The notes beneath the pieces were generated by a model. It was not told the origin of the DNA. It made no database searches and saw only the letters and a list, made by a program, of their open reading frames with translations. A stretch of 64,000 nt of DNA from JALZKA01 sp963754045 (GTDB lineage: Bacteria; Actinomycetota; Thermoleophilia; Solirubrobacterales; 70-9): the NCBI GenBank assembly GCA_963754045.1, contig CAVWEN010000002.1, positions 124,001 to 188,000 on the forward strand, read 5' to 3'. Shown in pieces: positions 15,758-25,072 of this stretch. Position 1 is the first letter of the stretch. Each line of letters begins with the position of its first letter. The position numbers and the translations under genes were made by a program.

Positions 15758-16738
15758 CTAAACGGCCTTCAAGTTGAGCGCCTGCGCCAAGCTTGCCCGG
15801 CCGTGCTCGGCGGCCGGCAGCCCTTCCGTCGCGCCCCAGCTCGCCACAACGCGGGCAGCAGTTTCCATCGCCACCGGCAATGCCGCGCCCAGCTGGTCGG
15901 GATCTAACCCCAAGGCCAGGGCGGCTGCCATCACTCCCGCGACCGAGTCGCCGGCTCCCGTCGCGTCGACCAACTCGCTCGCGGCAGGGGCGGCGACCTC
16001 TTGCAGGGACTCGGGCGACGCCCAAATAGCGCCGTCCGCGCCGCGGGTAACGATCGCGGCGCCTCCTCCCGCCAGGGCTCGCGCAGCCGCGATTGGATCG
16101 ATCGCGCCCGTCAGTGCAAGCGCCTCGTCCGCGTTGCACTTCACGACGGTCGCCAGATCGACCATCGCTCCGATGCGCGCCAGCATCTCGGCCTCGCTCG
16201 CCCAGCGGTTCGGCCTCAGATTCGGATCGGCGAGCACCCCCCAGCCACGCGCCCGCGCTAGCTGCACCGCCCGCATCGTCACCTCGCGCTCAACGGTTCC
16301 AACCAGAGTGTCGCTTCCGACCACGAGGACGCCCTCACCGGCCAGCGCGGCCTCGAGGTCCAAATCCGCGGCGCCGTCGGCGCGCCGCTCGTCGCCATGG
16401 AAGGCGTAGCTTGGCTCCCGCTCGACCGAAACGGTCACGAACGCGAGCGAGGTGGCGGCGCCCTCGACGGCAAGCAATCGGGTGTGTGCGATGTTCTCGG
16501 CATCGAGGTGCCGCCGGATCCACCCCTCCCACTCGTCGCCACCGATCGTGCCGAGCAGCTCAACGTCAGCCCCGAACCGCGCCGCCGCCGCCGCGATGTT
16601 CGCCAGCGAGCCACCTGGGCGCGGAACGAACGCCTCGGCTGCGCCCGGTCCCGCAGCCGGCCGCTCGCACACCAAATCCACCAGCGCCTCGCCGAGGCAA
16701 ACCACCCGGCGGCGACCTTGTCGTTCAGCCGAGGGCAC
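15758..16738 (-). CDS. PfkB-family carbohydrate kinase
   Basis: 326 aa cytoplasmic sugar kinase. The N-terminal substrate motif (GGSLANIAAAAARFG) and the C-terminal anion-hole/catalytic motif (DATGAGDSVAGVM, with catalytic Asp in GAGD) are intact. LADPNLRPNRW resembles fructokinase/2-keto-3-deoxygluconate kinase members, but the sugar cannot be assigned. GTG 16738 is the start; the longer frame to 16813 runs into the divergent phosphoesterase. No sugar transporter is adjacent. Confidence 0.87.
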   Translation of the reverse strand: MPSAERQGRRRVVCLGEALVDLVCERPAAGPGAAEAFVPRPGGSLANIAAAAARFGADVELLGTIGGDEWEGWIRRHLDAENIAHTRLLAVEGAATSLAFVTVSVEREPSYAFHGDERRADGAADLDLEAALAGEGVLVVGSDTLVGTVEREVTMRAVQLARARGWGVLADPNLRPNRWASEAEMLARIGAMVDLATVVKCNADEALALTGAIDPIAAARALAGGGAAIVTRGADGAIWASPESLQEVAAPAASELVDATGAGDSVAGVMAAALALGLDPDQLGAALPVAMETAARVVASWGATEGLPAAEHGRASLAQALNLKAV

Positions 16739-16770
16739 CGCCGCGAGAGTAACGTGCCGCGGCGCCGGGC

Positions 16771-16776
16771 TACGAT
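16771..16776 (+). promoter_or_regulatory. -10 element of the phosphoesterase gene (leaderless)
   Basis: TACGAT, exactly 7 bases before ATG 16784; no Shine-Dalgarno. Confidence 0.5.
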
Positions 16777-16783
16777 CGGAATC

Positions 16784-17380
16784 ATGAAGCTCCTGGCCTT
16801 CAGCGACCTGCACTGCGACCTAGGTCGCGCCGCCACCCTGGTCGAGCGCAGCGCCGAGGTCGACTTGGTCATCGGCGCGGGCGACTTCGCATCGGTGCAC
16901 GAGGGGCTGGAGGACACGATCGGCGCGCTCGCTGGGATCAAGACGCCCACCGTGCTGGTACCCGGCAACAACGAAACCGCCGACGCGCTGCGCGCCGCCG
17001 CGGCCGGCTGGGAGGCCGCGACGGTGCTGCACGGCGAGGGCGTCGAGATCGGCGGGGCACACTTCTTCGGGCTCGGTGGCGGCATCCCCACGACCCCATG
17101 GGACTGGAGCTTCGACCTGACCGACGCCGAGGCCGCCGACGCGCTGGCTCCCGCGCAGGCCGGTGGCGTACTAGTTTTGCATTCACCGCCTCAGGGGCAC
17201 TGTGACCGCTCGGGCGCGGGCGATCACCTGGGCAGTGCAGCCTTGGCGGACGCGATCGGACAGCTCGCACCCGTCCTCGCCGTCTGCGGCCACATCCACG
17301 AGAGCTGGGGCGAGCGCTCACGACTCGGCGACACCGAGATTGCCAACCTCGGCCCCGACGGCGCGTTGTTCGAGCTCTAA
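16784..17380 (+). CDS. Calcineurin-like metallophosphoesterase
   Basis: 198 aa. Dinuclear-metal motifs appear in order: FSDLHCD, GAGDFAS, PGNNET, LHSPPQGHCD and CGHIHES. The usual GNHE is GNNE, as in several small phosphodiesterase subfamilies. Substrate unknown. Compact enough to consist of the catalytic core only; cytoplasmic. Confidence 0.88.
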   Translation: MKLLAFSDLHCDLGRAATLVERSAEVDLVIGAGDFASVHEGLEDTIGALAGIKTPTVLVPGNNETADALRAAAAGWEAATVLHGEGVEIGGAHFFGLGGGIPTTPWDWSFDLTDAEAADALAPAQAGGVLVLHSPPQGHCDRSGAGDHLGSAALADAIGQLAPVLAVCGHIHESWGERSRLGDTEIANLGPDGALFEL

Positions 17381-17404
17381 CGGGTAGGACTCAGCTAACT
17401 ACTA

Positions 17405-17659
17405 ATGGGATTCATCGGATGGATACTCCTGGGACTGCTGGCCGGCACGATCGCCAGATCCCTGATGCCGGGCAAGACGGAGCCGGGCGGCTGCATCGGC
17501 ACGACGGCCGTCGGCATTGTCGGCGCGCTGATCGGCGGTTTTATCGCGACCGAGCTCGACATCGGCGAGATCGACGACTTCTTTGACCTCGAGACCTGGC
17601 TGATAGCGATCGGCGGCTCGATGCTGCTGCTGTTCGTGGTGCGCGCGGCTTCCCGCTAG
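17405..17659 (+). CDS. GlsB/YeaQ/YmgE-family small membrane protein
   Basis: 84 aa with three hydrophobic segments. GFIGWILLGLLAGTIARSLMPG, PGGCIGTTAVGIVGALIGG and a last helix (WLIAIGGSMLLLFVVR) match the transglycosylase-associated protein family, small stress-linked membrane proteins whose biochemical role is not established. An acidic stretch (LDIGEIDDFFDLE) separates helices two and three. Confidence 0.85.
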   Translation: MGFIGWILLGLLAGTIARSLMPGKTEPGGCIGTTAVGIVGALIGGFIATELDIGEIDDFFDLETWLIAIGGSMLLLFVVRAASR

Positions 17660-17694
17660 AGCCACCGTCCTAGAACGGCTGCCATCCTCGACGG

Positions 17695-18885
17695 ATGGGC
17701 CTGTACGCACGCATCCTTCGCGTCCCGGGCATCGCGATCCTGATCGCCTCGACGACGATTTCACGCCTGCCCTTCGCGATCAATGGCCTTGCCGTGATTC
17801 TCTTCCTGCGCGAGGAGACCGGGTCGTTCGCTATCGCTGGGGCCGCGGCGGGGGGTCTTACGGCGGGCGCTGCGATCGGTGCGCCACTGGCGGCGCGCCT
17901 CGTCGATCGGCGCGGCGTGGTGCTGATGATGCCGCTGGCAGTCGCTCACGCGGCGGCGATTCTCGGAGTCTGGGCGCTCGGCGAGTCGTCGGCTCCTACG
18001 CTCGCCCTGGTCGCCACCTGCGTGGCCGCGGGTACGTGCTTCCCACCCTCAGGCTCGGTCCTGCGGTCGCGCTGGCCGCAACTGCTCGACGATGCCGAGC
18101 TTGTGCGCGGCGCGTACGCGCTCGACTCGGTGACGATCGAGGTGTCGTTTGTGACCGGGCCGTTGATCACGGCGGCGATCGTCGCGGCCAGTGGCCCCGA
18201 GAGCGCGCTCGGCCTTTCGGCGGCGCTTGTGATTTTTGGCAACGCGCTGTTTGTCTGGAAGCTGCCGGGCTCCCGCAAGCCCGCCGAGGCGCCGCAGGGG
18301 GGGTTCCTCGGCGCACTCGCCTCACCCGCGATCCGGATGATCGTCGCCACTACGATCCCGGTCGGCTTTTGCGTCGGCACGATTGAGGTCGCAATCCCGG
18401 CGTTCAGCGACGCGCGTGGAACCGCCGAACTCGCCGGCGTGCTGCTCGCCCTGTGGTCACTCTCGAGCGGAGTCGGCGGGCTGCTGTTCGGAATCCGGGC
18501 GGCGCGCGGCGAGCTGGTCGACACATATCTCCGTGTCTCGCTGCTGTTCCCGCTCCTCTGCGCTCCCGTCGCCCTCGCGGGCTCCTCCCCGGTGGCAATG
18601 GGACTGCTCGTAATGGCCGCCGGCGCACCGATCGCGCCACTGATCGCGTCGCGAAACGAACTGATCGCCACGATCGCGCCCCTGGGCAGCGGCGCCGAGG
18701 CGTTCACCTGGCTGATGACGTCGCTCGTGACGGGACTCTCGCTGGGAACCGCGCTGGGAGGCGCCGTGATCGAGGTCAGTGGCTGGCCGGAGGCGGTTCT
18801 CGCCGGCGCGGCGGTTGCCACGCTCGGATCGCTCGCCGCGTTTGCGTTCCGCCGCACCCTGCGTCCGGCGCCCGTCACGGCCTAG
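17695..18885 (+). CDS. MFS transporter
   Basis: 396 aa with about twelve hydrophobic segments and short loops. The region after TM2 reads AARLVDRRGVVLMMPL, equivalent to the MFS motif A (GxLaDrxGrr). The substrate is not predictable; relatives are often annotated as drug or arabinose-type efflux. It lies between the GlsB-like gene and rlmN, all on the plus strand. Confidence 0.83.
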   Translation: MGLYARILRVPGIAILIASTTISRLPFAINGLAVILFLREETGSFAIAGAAAGGLTAGAAIGAPLAARLVDRRGVVLMMPLAVAHAAAILGVWALGESSAPTLALVATCVAAGTCFPPSGSVLRSRWPQLLDDAELVRGAYALDSVTIEVSFVTGPLITAAIVAASGPESALGLSAALVIFGNALFVWKLPGSRKPAEAPQGGFLGALASPAIRMIVATTIPVGFCVGTIEVAIPAFSDARGTAELAGVLLALWSLSSGVGGLLFGIRAARGELVDTYLRVSLLFPLLCAPVALAGSSPVAMGLLVMAAGAPIAPLIASRNELIATIAPLGSGAEAFTWLMTSLVTGLSLGTALGGAVIEVSGWPEAVLAGAAVATLGSLAAFAFRRTLRPAPVTA

Positions 18886-18894
18886 TGCCGGACC

Positions 18895-18900
18895 TACACT
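18895..18900 (+). promoter_or_regulatory. -10 element of rlmN (leaderless)
   Basis: TACACT, 6 bases before ATG 18907; no Shine-Dalgarno. Confidence 0.5.
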
Positions 18901-18906
18901 CGGCGG

Positions 18907-19932
18907 ATGGATTTCGAGTTGCTCGAGCGCGAGCTGACTGGGCATGGTGAGCCCGCCTACCGCACCGGGCAGGTGTGGGAGTGGGCCGCGCGCGGTGCGA
19001 GCGGCTACTCGGAGATGTCCAACCTGCCGAAGGACCTACGCGCGCGCCTGGACGCGACGGTGCCGTTCTCGACGCTCACCCTTGCCGACGAGGCGCATTC
19101 CCGCGACGGCACGGTGAAGGCGCTCTTCAACACGGAGGACAAGAGGCCGATCGAGGCGGTGCTGATGCGCTACCGCGACGGCCGGCGCTCGATCTGCGTC
19201 TCGTCCCAATCGGGCTGCCCGCTCACCTGCACCTTCTGCGCGACCGGGCGGATGAAGTTCGGCCGCAACCTCACGGCAGCGGAGATCGTCGATCAGGCTC
19301 TGCATTTCCGCCGGATCGAGCCGGTCGATCACTGCGTCTTCATGGGGATGGGCGAGCCGATGATGAATCTCGATGCAGTGCTCGGCGCCTGCGAGCGCCT
19401 GCCTGACATCGGCATCACCAACCGGCGCACGGCGATCTCCACCGTCGGCTGGATCCCGGGGATCAAGCGTCTTACCGAGTCGGACATGCCGATTCGTCTC
19501 GCGCTCTCCCTCCACGCGCCCGACGACCAGCTTCGCTCGCAGTTGATGCCCGTAAACGAGCGCTATCCGCTCGGCGAAGTTCTGGCCGCATGCGAGAACT
19601 ACCACCGCCGCCGCAAGCGGATGGTCTTCATCGAGTACGTGATGCTGTCCGGGGTGAACGACGGCGTACACCAGGCCGCGGCGCTGGCCCGAATGCTCGA
19701 CCCGCGTATCTACAAGCTGAACCTGATCCCCTACAACCCGACCGACAGCTACGAGGGTTCCGACCGGGCGGCGATCGCACGGTTTCAGCAGTCGCTCGAG
19801 CGGGGCGGCCTGCGCTCAACCGTCAGGCTCACGCGCGGCCGCGACATCGCTGCGGCCTGCGGCCAGCTGGCGGCCAACACCGTGACCGCCGATGCGACCG
19901 GGGCGATTGGGACACTCGCCCCGAATGGCTGA
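18907..19932 (+). CDS. rlmN: 23S rRNA (A2503-C2)/tRNA methyltransferase RlmN
   Basis: Radical-SAM enzyme (341 aa) that methylates C2 of A2503 in 23S rRNA and A37 in some tRNAs. The [4Fe-4S] motif CPLTCTFCATG (CxxxCxxC), the SAM-binding FMGMGEPMMN, STVGWIPGI, LSLHAPDD and a C-terminal RGRDIAAACGQL with the resolving Cys are all visible; the second mechanistic Cys (about residue 100, SICVSSQSG) is present too. The next gene starts inside its stop region. Confidence 0.95.
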   Translation: MDFELLERELTGHGEPAYRTGQVWEWAARGASGYSEMSNLPKDLRARLDATVPFSTLTLADEAHSRDGTVKALFNTEDKRPIEAVLMRYRDGRRSICVSSQSGCPLTCTFCATGRMKFGRNLTAAEIVDQALHFRRIEPVDHCVFMGMGEPMMNLDAVLGACERLPDIGITNRRTAISTVGWIPGIKRLTESDMPIRLALSLHAPDDQLRSQLMPVNERYPLGEVLAACENYHRRRKRMVFIEYVMLSGVNDGVHQAAALARMLDPRIYKLNLIPYNPTDSYEGSDRAAIARFQQSLERGGLRSTVRLTRGRDIAAACGQLAANTVTADATGAIGTLAPNG

Positions 19933-20884
19933 ACCCCCACGGCCAAGGCCATCACTCGCCGCGCGCCTACTCGGGGGCAGCGCTCGCGGCGCTCGCGCAG
20001 TAGCCGAGGTGACCGGCATCGACGACGCTGTCGAGCTGGCGGCCGAGCAGGCGATCGTCACGGCGCTGGAGAGCCCAGCGGTCGAGCGCGCCGTGATCCG
20101 GGTGCTTGAGGGGCCGGCGGCCGAGGAGGCGATCGAGCGGCTCCTCTCGAGTCCGGCGATCGAGCGTGCGGTGCTGGAGGCCATCGACAGCGATCTCGTG
20201 GATCGGGTGTGGGACCGACTGCTGGCCAGCGACGAGGCGCAGCGCCTGGTCGAGCGGATCGCGGAGGCGCCGGAGGTCCGGGCTGCGGTTGCCTCGCAGG
20301 GCCTCGGCCTGCTCGAAGACATCGGTCGCCGCATCCGCGACCTGGCCGACCACTTCGACACCGCGTTCGAGAGCGTGGCAAGACGCATCGCCCGCAAACC
20401 CGCCCGCGACGGCTCGACCAGGCGCGCGGGCCTCGCCACCCGGGCCCTGGCCCTGCTAGCCGACGGCGCCATCCTGAACGCTGCATTTCTCGCGACGGCG
20501 GCCCTCGTCGGGCTCGCGCTGTCTGCCGTCGACGCCAACCCGAATGGCGGCACTGGGCTGGTCCTGGGATCGATCGCGTGGGTGCTGGGAAGCGCCGTCT
20601 ATCTCGTCTTCTTCTGGACTCTTGGCGGGCGGACGCCCGGCATGCGTTTTCTCGGCATCCGTCTAGACGACGGCGACGGCACGCCCGAGCTCAGCCTCCG
20701 GCGTGCAGTGCGGCGCCTGGTGGGGATCGTCCTCGCCGCGATCCCGCTCGGCCTCGGCTTCGTGGCGGTGCTCTTCTCCGATCGCCGCCGCGGCCTGCAC
20801 GACCAGTTCGCCGGAACCGACGTGGTCTACGACGAGCGGCACCCCGCCCCGCACACCGTTGCCGTTGCTGATCGTGTGAGGTAA
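19925..20884 (+). CDS. RDD-family membrane protein with N-terminal helical domain
   Basis: 319 aa. The first 150 residues are soluble and helical, with short Glu/Ile repeats (DAVELAAEQ, SPAVERAVI, SPAIERAVL) that look like a tandem heptad-like unit. The C-terminal half is an RDD domain: STRRAGLATRALALLADG, GRTPGMRFLGIRL and RRRGLHDQFAGTDVVYD. RDD proteins are small membrane proteins linked to ion transport or stress but are mostly uncharacterised. The start ATG overlaps the rlmN stop by 8 bp. Confidence 0.82.
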   Translation: MAEPPRPRPSLAARLLGGSARGARAVAEVTGIDDAVELAAEQAIVTALESPAVERAVIRVLEGPAAEEAIERLLSSPAIERAVLEAIDSDLVDRVWDRLLASDEAQRLVERIAEAPEVRAAVASQGLGLLEDIGRRIRDLADHFDTAFESVARRIARKPARDGSTRRAGLATRALALLADGAILNAAFLATAALVGLALSAVDANPNGGTGLVLGSIAWVLGSAVYLVFFWTLGGRTPGMRFLGIRLDDGDGTPELSLRRAVRRLVGIVLAAIPLGLGFVAVLFSDRRRGLHDQFAGTDVVYDERHPAPHTVAVADRVR

Positions 20885-20987
20885 GGCGCAGGTGCAACGG
20901 TGCCCGCCTGCAGAGGCGATGGGAAACGGCGTAGGGTGCGGTCGACAAACTGCGCCCAGGGGGTGCGAACTACGGAGGGAGACTCAG

Positions 20988-21368
20988 ATGGGCTTCATGG
21001 ACAAGATGAAGGAAGCGGCTGGTCAGGCAGGCGACGCCGCCAAGCGGATGGGGGAGGCCGCGAAGGAGGGCAGCGACCCCCGCAACATCGCCGGAGCGCG
21101 CGACCTCAACCGGCTCGGCAAGGAGGGGATCGAAACGACCGCGACCCTGAAGTCGATGACGGCGACGAGCGACAAGAAGTTCGGCGGGGGCACCGAGTAC
21201 CAGCTCGAGGTCGAGGTCCAGCCTCCGGCCGGTGGCGACCCCTACCCCGCGACGATCACCCAGCAGCTGATCGAGCAGAGCGTGGTGGAATACGAAAAGA
21301 TGATGGGTGGCTCGATCAAGGTCAAGGTGGACCCGAACGACCCGCAGAGCCTGTTGCTCTGGGGCTAG
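20988..21368 (+). CDS. Small soluble protein of unknown function
   Basis: 126 aa. Strong ribosome site (GGAGGG) before ATG 20988. N-terminus is an amphipathic helix (MDKMKEAAGQAGDAAKRMGE), followed by a beta-rich region (EYQLEVEVQP, YPATITQQL, SIKVKVDPNDPQSLLLWG) that resembles the C-terminal part of actinobacterial small proteins with an SHOCT-like or beta-barrel ending. Function unknown; no membrane segment. Confidence 0.75.
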   Translation: MGFMDKMKEAAGQAGDAAKRMGEAAKEGSDPRNIAGARDLNRLGKEGIETTATLKSMTATSDKKFGGGTEYQLEVEVQPPAGGDPYPATITQQLIEQSVVEYEKMMGGSIKVKVDPNDPQSLLLWG

Positions 21369-21392
21369 GTTCCGCTCCGCAGAAGCGTTGGT

Positions 21393-22307
21393 TCAGAGGG
21401 TGACGCGGCCACCGAGGTGGCTGGCGTCGCCGCCGACCGCATGCACGGCGAAGGCAGTGCCACCGTCGCCGTCTCCCGTGGCAAAAGCGACCCGGGCCGG
21501 CAGCAGGATCGGCTTGCGGAACTCGACGTCAACCTCGAACGCGTCGGGCAGGCGAGGGCCGAGCGCTGCGAGGCAGCGCGCCTTCGTCCACATCCCGTGC
21601 GCGATCTGGCGTGGGAAGCCGAACGCCTTTGCCGTCAACCCGTAGAGGTGGATGGGGTTGCGGTCACCCGAGACGCCGCCATAGCGCCGGCCGAGGTCGC
21701 CGCCGAGCCGCCATTCAGCCTCATCGCGCAATTCCTCCGAGGTGGCACGGTTGACCCGCCCCTTGGATGGATCAGGCGTGTCACCTGAACTCGGGCGCGG
21801 AGGCGTGTCACCTGAACCGTCGCCGCGCCGCAGGTTGGTGCTCGCGCCCTCCCACACCAGCTCGCCGTCGACTCGGGCCTCGGTGATGAGGGTGAACGCT
21901 CGCCCCTTCGGGTGCGGCTCCAGTGCAGTCGCATTGACGGAGAGGTCGAGACGCTCGCTGCTTCGCAGGGGGCGATGCTGACGGATCCGGTTGGAGATGT
22001 GGACGAGGCCGACGGCCGAAAGGGGAAAGCGGGAATCGGTCATCAGCGCGAGGTGAAGCGGAAACGCGAGGACGTGCGGATAGGTCGCGGGCAGGGTCTC
22101 GCGCAGGGCGAATCCGCAGACCTTCGAATAGTGGGCGAGATGGCCAGGATCGACCTCGACGTCAGGAAGCTCGAGCCGGAGATCGGCCGGAATCTCGCCG
22201 CCGCCTCCAGCAATGAAAGGCAGGCGCCCGGCCCCGGGGATCGCACCCAGCCCTGCCCGGGCGAACAGCGGAAGCGCGGCTGGCGCGCTGTCGAGGATCT
22301 TGTTCAC
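21393..22307 (-). CDS. MaoC-like (R)-specific enoyl-CoA hydratase, HtdX-like
   Basis: 304 aa, probably two hot-dog folds. The C-terminal domain carries the hydratase-2 motif YGGVSGDRNPIHLYGLTA...GFPRQIAHGMW with catalytic Asp and His. The N-terminal half matches the degenerate hot-dog of mycobacterial HtdX. Between them is a Ser/Gly/Pro-rich linker in which SGDTP occurs twice. It would hydrate or dehydrate 3-hydroxyacyl thioesters together with the FabG4-like reductase encoded upstream, whose stop it overlaps (ATGA). Confidence 0.9.
   Translation of the reverse strand: MNKILDSAPAALPLFARAGLGAIPGAGRLPFIAGGGGEIPADLRLELPDVEVDPGHLAHYSKVCGFALRETLPATYPHVLAFPLHLALMTDSRFPLSAVGLVHISNRIRQHRPLRSSERLDLSVNATALEPHPKGRAFTLITEARVDGELVWEGASTNLRRGDGSGDTPPRPSSGDTPDPSKGRVNRATSEELRDEAEWRLGGDLGRRYGGVSGDRNPIHLYGLTAKAFGFPRQIAHGMWTKARCLAALGPRLPDAFEVDVEFRKPILLPARVAFATGDGDGGTAFAVHAVGGDASHLGGRVTL
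21775..21817 (-). repeat. In-frame 16-bp direct repeat inside the MaoC-like gene
   Basis: GGCGTGTCACCTGAAC occurs at 21775-21790 and again at 21802-21817, 27 bases apart, so the repeat preserves frame and encodes the duplicated SGDTP linker motif. Probably a local duplication. Confidence 0.6.
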
Positions 22308-23713
22308 GCGCCGATCAGACTCTGCCCGCAGACGCGAACGACGTTCCCGCTCACGCCGTTCGAGGCAGGGCTGGCGTACCAGGCGATCGTCTCGGCGACG
22401 TCGAGCGGTAGGCCACCCTGGGCCATGGAGTTCATCCGCCGCCCAGCTTCTCGGGTGGCAATCGGCATCGCCGCCGTCATCGCCGTCTCGATAAAGCCGG
22501 GCGCGACGGCGTTGATCGTCAGGCCCTTGTCGGCGAGCACCGGCGCCAACGACTGCACCATCCCGATCACCCCCGCCTTGGACGTGGCGTAGTTCGTCTG
22601 GCCGGCGTTGCCTGCGATCCCCGAGATCGACGAAACCGAGATCACGCGCCCATTTGGGCGGATCAAATCGCGCTCGAGCAGGGCATCGTTGATTCGCTCC
22701 TGCGAGCTGAGGTTGATATCCAGAAGAACGCTCCAGCGCTCCTCGTCCATTCGGCCAAGCGTCTTGTCCTTGGTAACCCCGGCGTTGTGCACAACGATGT
22801 CGACGCCGCCGTGGTCGTCGGCCAGTCGGTCGGCGATCTCGGCGCTCGCTTCGGGCGAGGTGATGTCAACCGCGATCGAGGAGCCGCCGATCGCGCCGGT
22901 TACCGCGTCCAGCTCCTCGGCCAGAGCGGGGATGTCCAGTCCCACCACATGTGCTCCATCGCGTGCGAGCACCTCGGCTATCGACATACCGATGCCCCGT
23001 GAGGCGCCGGTAACGAATGCCACCTTTCCGGCCAAAGGCTGGTCCCAGTCGATCGCGTCGGCCTCAGCCACGGCTGGGCCAACCCGGATGACCTGCCCCG
23101 ATACGTAGGCCGAGCGGGGCGAGAGCAGGAACCGCAGGGTCGAGTCGAGTTCAGACACCGCCCCGGGGCGAACGTAGACGAGCTGGGCGGTCGCACCCCT
23201 GCGGACCTCCTTGCCGACCGAGCGCACAAAGCCCTCAAGCGCACGCTGGGCGGTCGCCGCGCGCGGATTCGGGCAGTCCTCCGGCGGGGTGCCGAGAACG
23301 ACGATGCGCCCACTGGTGCGAATGCAGCGGACGGACGGACTGAAGAACGCCCACAGCTCACGCAGAGACTCCGAGTCGGAGATGCCGCTCGCGTCAAAGA
23401 CGATCGCCTTGAAGGCCAGGTCGTCTGCCGGAGCCTCCGGGTTCCAGACCGAGGCATCGAGGCCCGCGTCGCCGGCGGCGGCTCGAACCTCGTCACGCAA
23501 TTCGGTGCGGACCGTCGCGCCGGCGTCGGCTAGAACGCGCGTGATCGCGGAAATAAGGCGCGGCGACGGAGCGGCGCCAAGCAGCACCTCGCCGTCGATC
23601 AGCGGCTTGCCGAGCGCATAGCGGTCGAGCTCGACCGGCTGCGGCAGTCCCACGTTGGAGGCGACGAACCTTCCGACCCGGCTGTTGACCACCCGTGAGT
23701 ACCGGTCAGTCAT
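22304..23713 (-). CDS. Two-domain 3-oxoacyl reductase FabG4-like
   Basis: 469 aa. The C-terminal 250 residues are a short-chain dehydrogenase: GASRGIG cofactor loop, NAGVTKD, the catalytic Tyr/Lys in NYATSKAGVIGM and the family ending NVVRVCGQSLIGA. The N-terminal 200 residues form a degenerate flavodoxin-like domain, as in high-molecular-weight FabG4 (Rv0242c) of mycobacteria, which uses NADH. ATG 23713 shares one base with the thiolase stop; the longer frame to 23953 lies inside the thiolase gene. Confidence 0.92.
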   Translation of the reverse strand: MTDRYSRVVNSRVGRFVASNVGLPQPVELDRYALGKPLIDGEVLLGAAPSPRLISAITRVLADAGATVRTELRDEVRAAAGDAGLDASVWNPEAPADDLAFKAIVFDASGISDSESLRELWAFFSPSVRCIRTSGRIVVLGTPPEDCPNPRAATAQRALEGFVRSVGKEVRRGATAQLVYVRPGAVSELDSTLRFLLSPRSAYVSGQVIRVGPAVAEADAIDWDQPLAGKVAFVTGASRGIGMSIAEVLARDGAHVVGLDIPALAEELDAVTGAIGGSSIAVDITSPEASAEIADRLADDHGGVDIVVHNAGVTKDKTLGRMDEERWSVLLDINLSSQERINDALLERDLIRPNGRVISVSSISGIAGNAGQTNYATSKAGVIGMVQSLAPVLADKGLTINAVAPGFIETAMTAAMPIATREAGRRMNSMAQGGLPLDVAETIAWYASPASNGVSGNVVRVCGQSLIGA

Positions 23714-24990
23714 CAGCGTTCGAGGATTGCAACGACGCCCTGGCCACCGGCGGCACAGATCGAGATCAGGCCGCGACCCGATCCCTTCTCCGCCAGCTCT
23801 TTCGCGAGCGCGGCGACGATGCGCCCGCCGGTTGCAGCAAACGGATGGGCGGCTGCTAGCGACCCCCCGTTGACGTTCAGCTTCCCACGGTCGATCGAGC
23901 CGAGGGGCGCGTCTAGGCCGAGCCGCTGCTTGCAGAACACCGGATCCTCCCATGCCTTCAGGGTGCAGAGAACCTGGGCCGCGAACGCCTCATGGACCTC
24001 GTAGAAGTCGAAGTCCTGGAGGCTGAGGTTGTTGCGCTGGAGCATGCGCGGAACGGCGTATGCCGGGGCCATCAGCAATCCCTCCTCGCCGCCCACATAA
24101 TCGACGGCCGCCGTTTCCGCGTCGACGAACCGGGCCAGGGGCTCCAGCCCATGCTCGCCTGCCCACTCCTCGGTTCCCAGCAGCACGGTGGACGCGCCGT
24201 CTGAGAGCGGCGTCGAGTTGGCGGCGGTCATCGTGCCGTTCTCACCACCGAAGACTGGCTTCAGCTTCGCAAGCCTCTCAATGGTCGAATCCGCGCGCAG
24301 GTTCTGGTCTCGCTCGAGGCCGAGGTAGGGCGTGATCAGGTCGTCCATGAAACCGCGGTCATACGCGGCGGCCATGTTTGTGTGCGAGGCGACGGCCAGT
24401 TCGTCCTGCTCGGCGCGAGTCACGCCCCACTCCTCTGCCATCAAAGCCGTGTGATCGCCCATCGAGAGGCCGGTGCGCGGCTCGGCGTTGCGGGGAAAGT
24501 CCGGCACGATGTGGCCCGGCCTGACCTTGGCGAGCGCGCGGAGGCGATCGACGTTAGAGCGGGCGCTGTTGGCCTCGAGCAGGATCTCGCGAAGGTCGTC
24601 GTTCAGGGCGATCGGGGCGTCGGAGGTTGTATCCGCCCCAGCCGAGATGCCCGCGTCGACCTGCCCGAGTGCGATCTTGTTGGCGACGAGGATGGTCGTC
24701 TCGAGCCCGGTGCCGCAGGCCTGGCCCACATCGTAGGCGGGCGTCTCGGGGCTCAGCCGAGTGCCCAGCAGGGACTCGCGGGTGAGGTTGAAGTCGCGGG
24801 AGTGTTTGAGCACGGCGCCGCCGGCCACCTCGCCGAGCCGCATGCCCTCGAGCCTGTAGCGGGCGACCAGCCCGTCGAGTGCGGCCGTGAGCATGTCCTG
24901 ATTGGAGGCCTTCGCGTAGGCGCCGTTCGAGCGCGCGAAGGGGATCCGGTTGCCACCGAGCACGTGGGCGGTGCGCGTCCCAGTGCTCAT
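23713..24990 (-). CDS. Acetyl-CoA acyltransferase (thiolase), FadA2-like
   Basis: 425 aa thiolase. The nucleophilic Cys is in GQACGTGLETTIL, the catalytic His in EVHEAFAAQVL and the second Cys in CAAGGQGVVAI; NGGSLAAAHPFAATGGRI is the usual C-terminal glycine-rich region with His. It would cleave 3-oxoacyl-CoA during beta-oxidation or condense short acyl-CoAs. Gene order ACAD-thiolase-FabG4-MaoC parallels the Rv0244c-Rv0241c locus of M. tuberculosis. Confidence 0.93.
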   Translation of the reverse strand: MSTGTRTAHVLGGNRIPFARSNGAYAKASNQDMLTAALDGLVARYRLEGMRLGEVAGGAVLKHSRDFNLTRESLLGTRLSPETPAYDVGQACGTGLETTILVANKIALGQVDAGISAGADTTSDAPIALNDDLREILLEANSARSNVDRLRALAKVRPGHIVPDFPRNAEPRTGLSMGDHTALMAEEWGVTRAEQDELAVASHTNMAAAYDRGFMDDLITPYLGLERDQNLRADSTIERLAKLKPVFGGENGTMTAANSTPLSDGASTVLLGTEEWAGEHGLEPLARFVDAETAAVDYVGGEEGLLMAPAYAVPRMLQRNNLSLQDFDFYEVHEAFAAQVLCTLKAWEDPVFCKQRLGLDAPLGSIDRGKLNVNGGSLAAAHPFAATGGRIVAALAKELAEKGSGRGLISICAAGGQGVVAILER

Positions 24991-25072
24991 GATGGGCGAC
25001 CCCGTCGCGAAAGCATGTTTGTCCCCGTGGTTGGGGATTTATCTTGGCGCATGGTTCCTCCTGGATTTGCGA

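Noticed and set aside
21775..21817. Insertion sequence or terminal repeats in the MaoC-like gene
   Set aside because: Direct, not inverted, only 16 bp, in frame and without a transposase.
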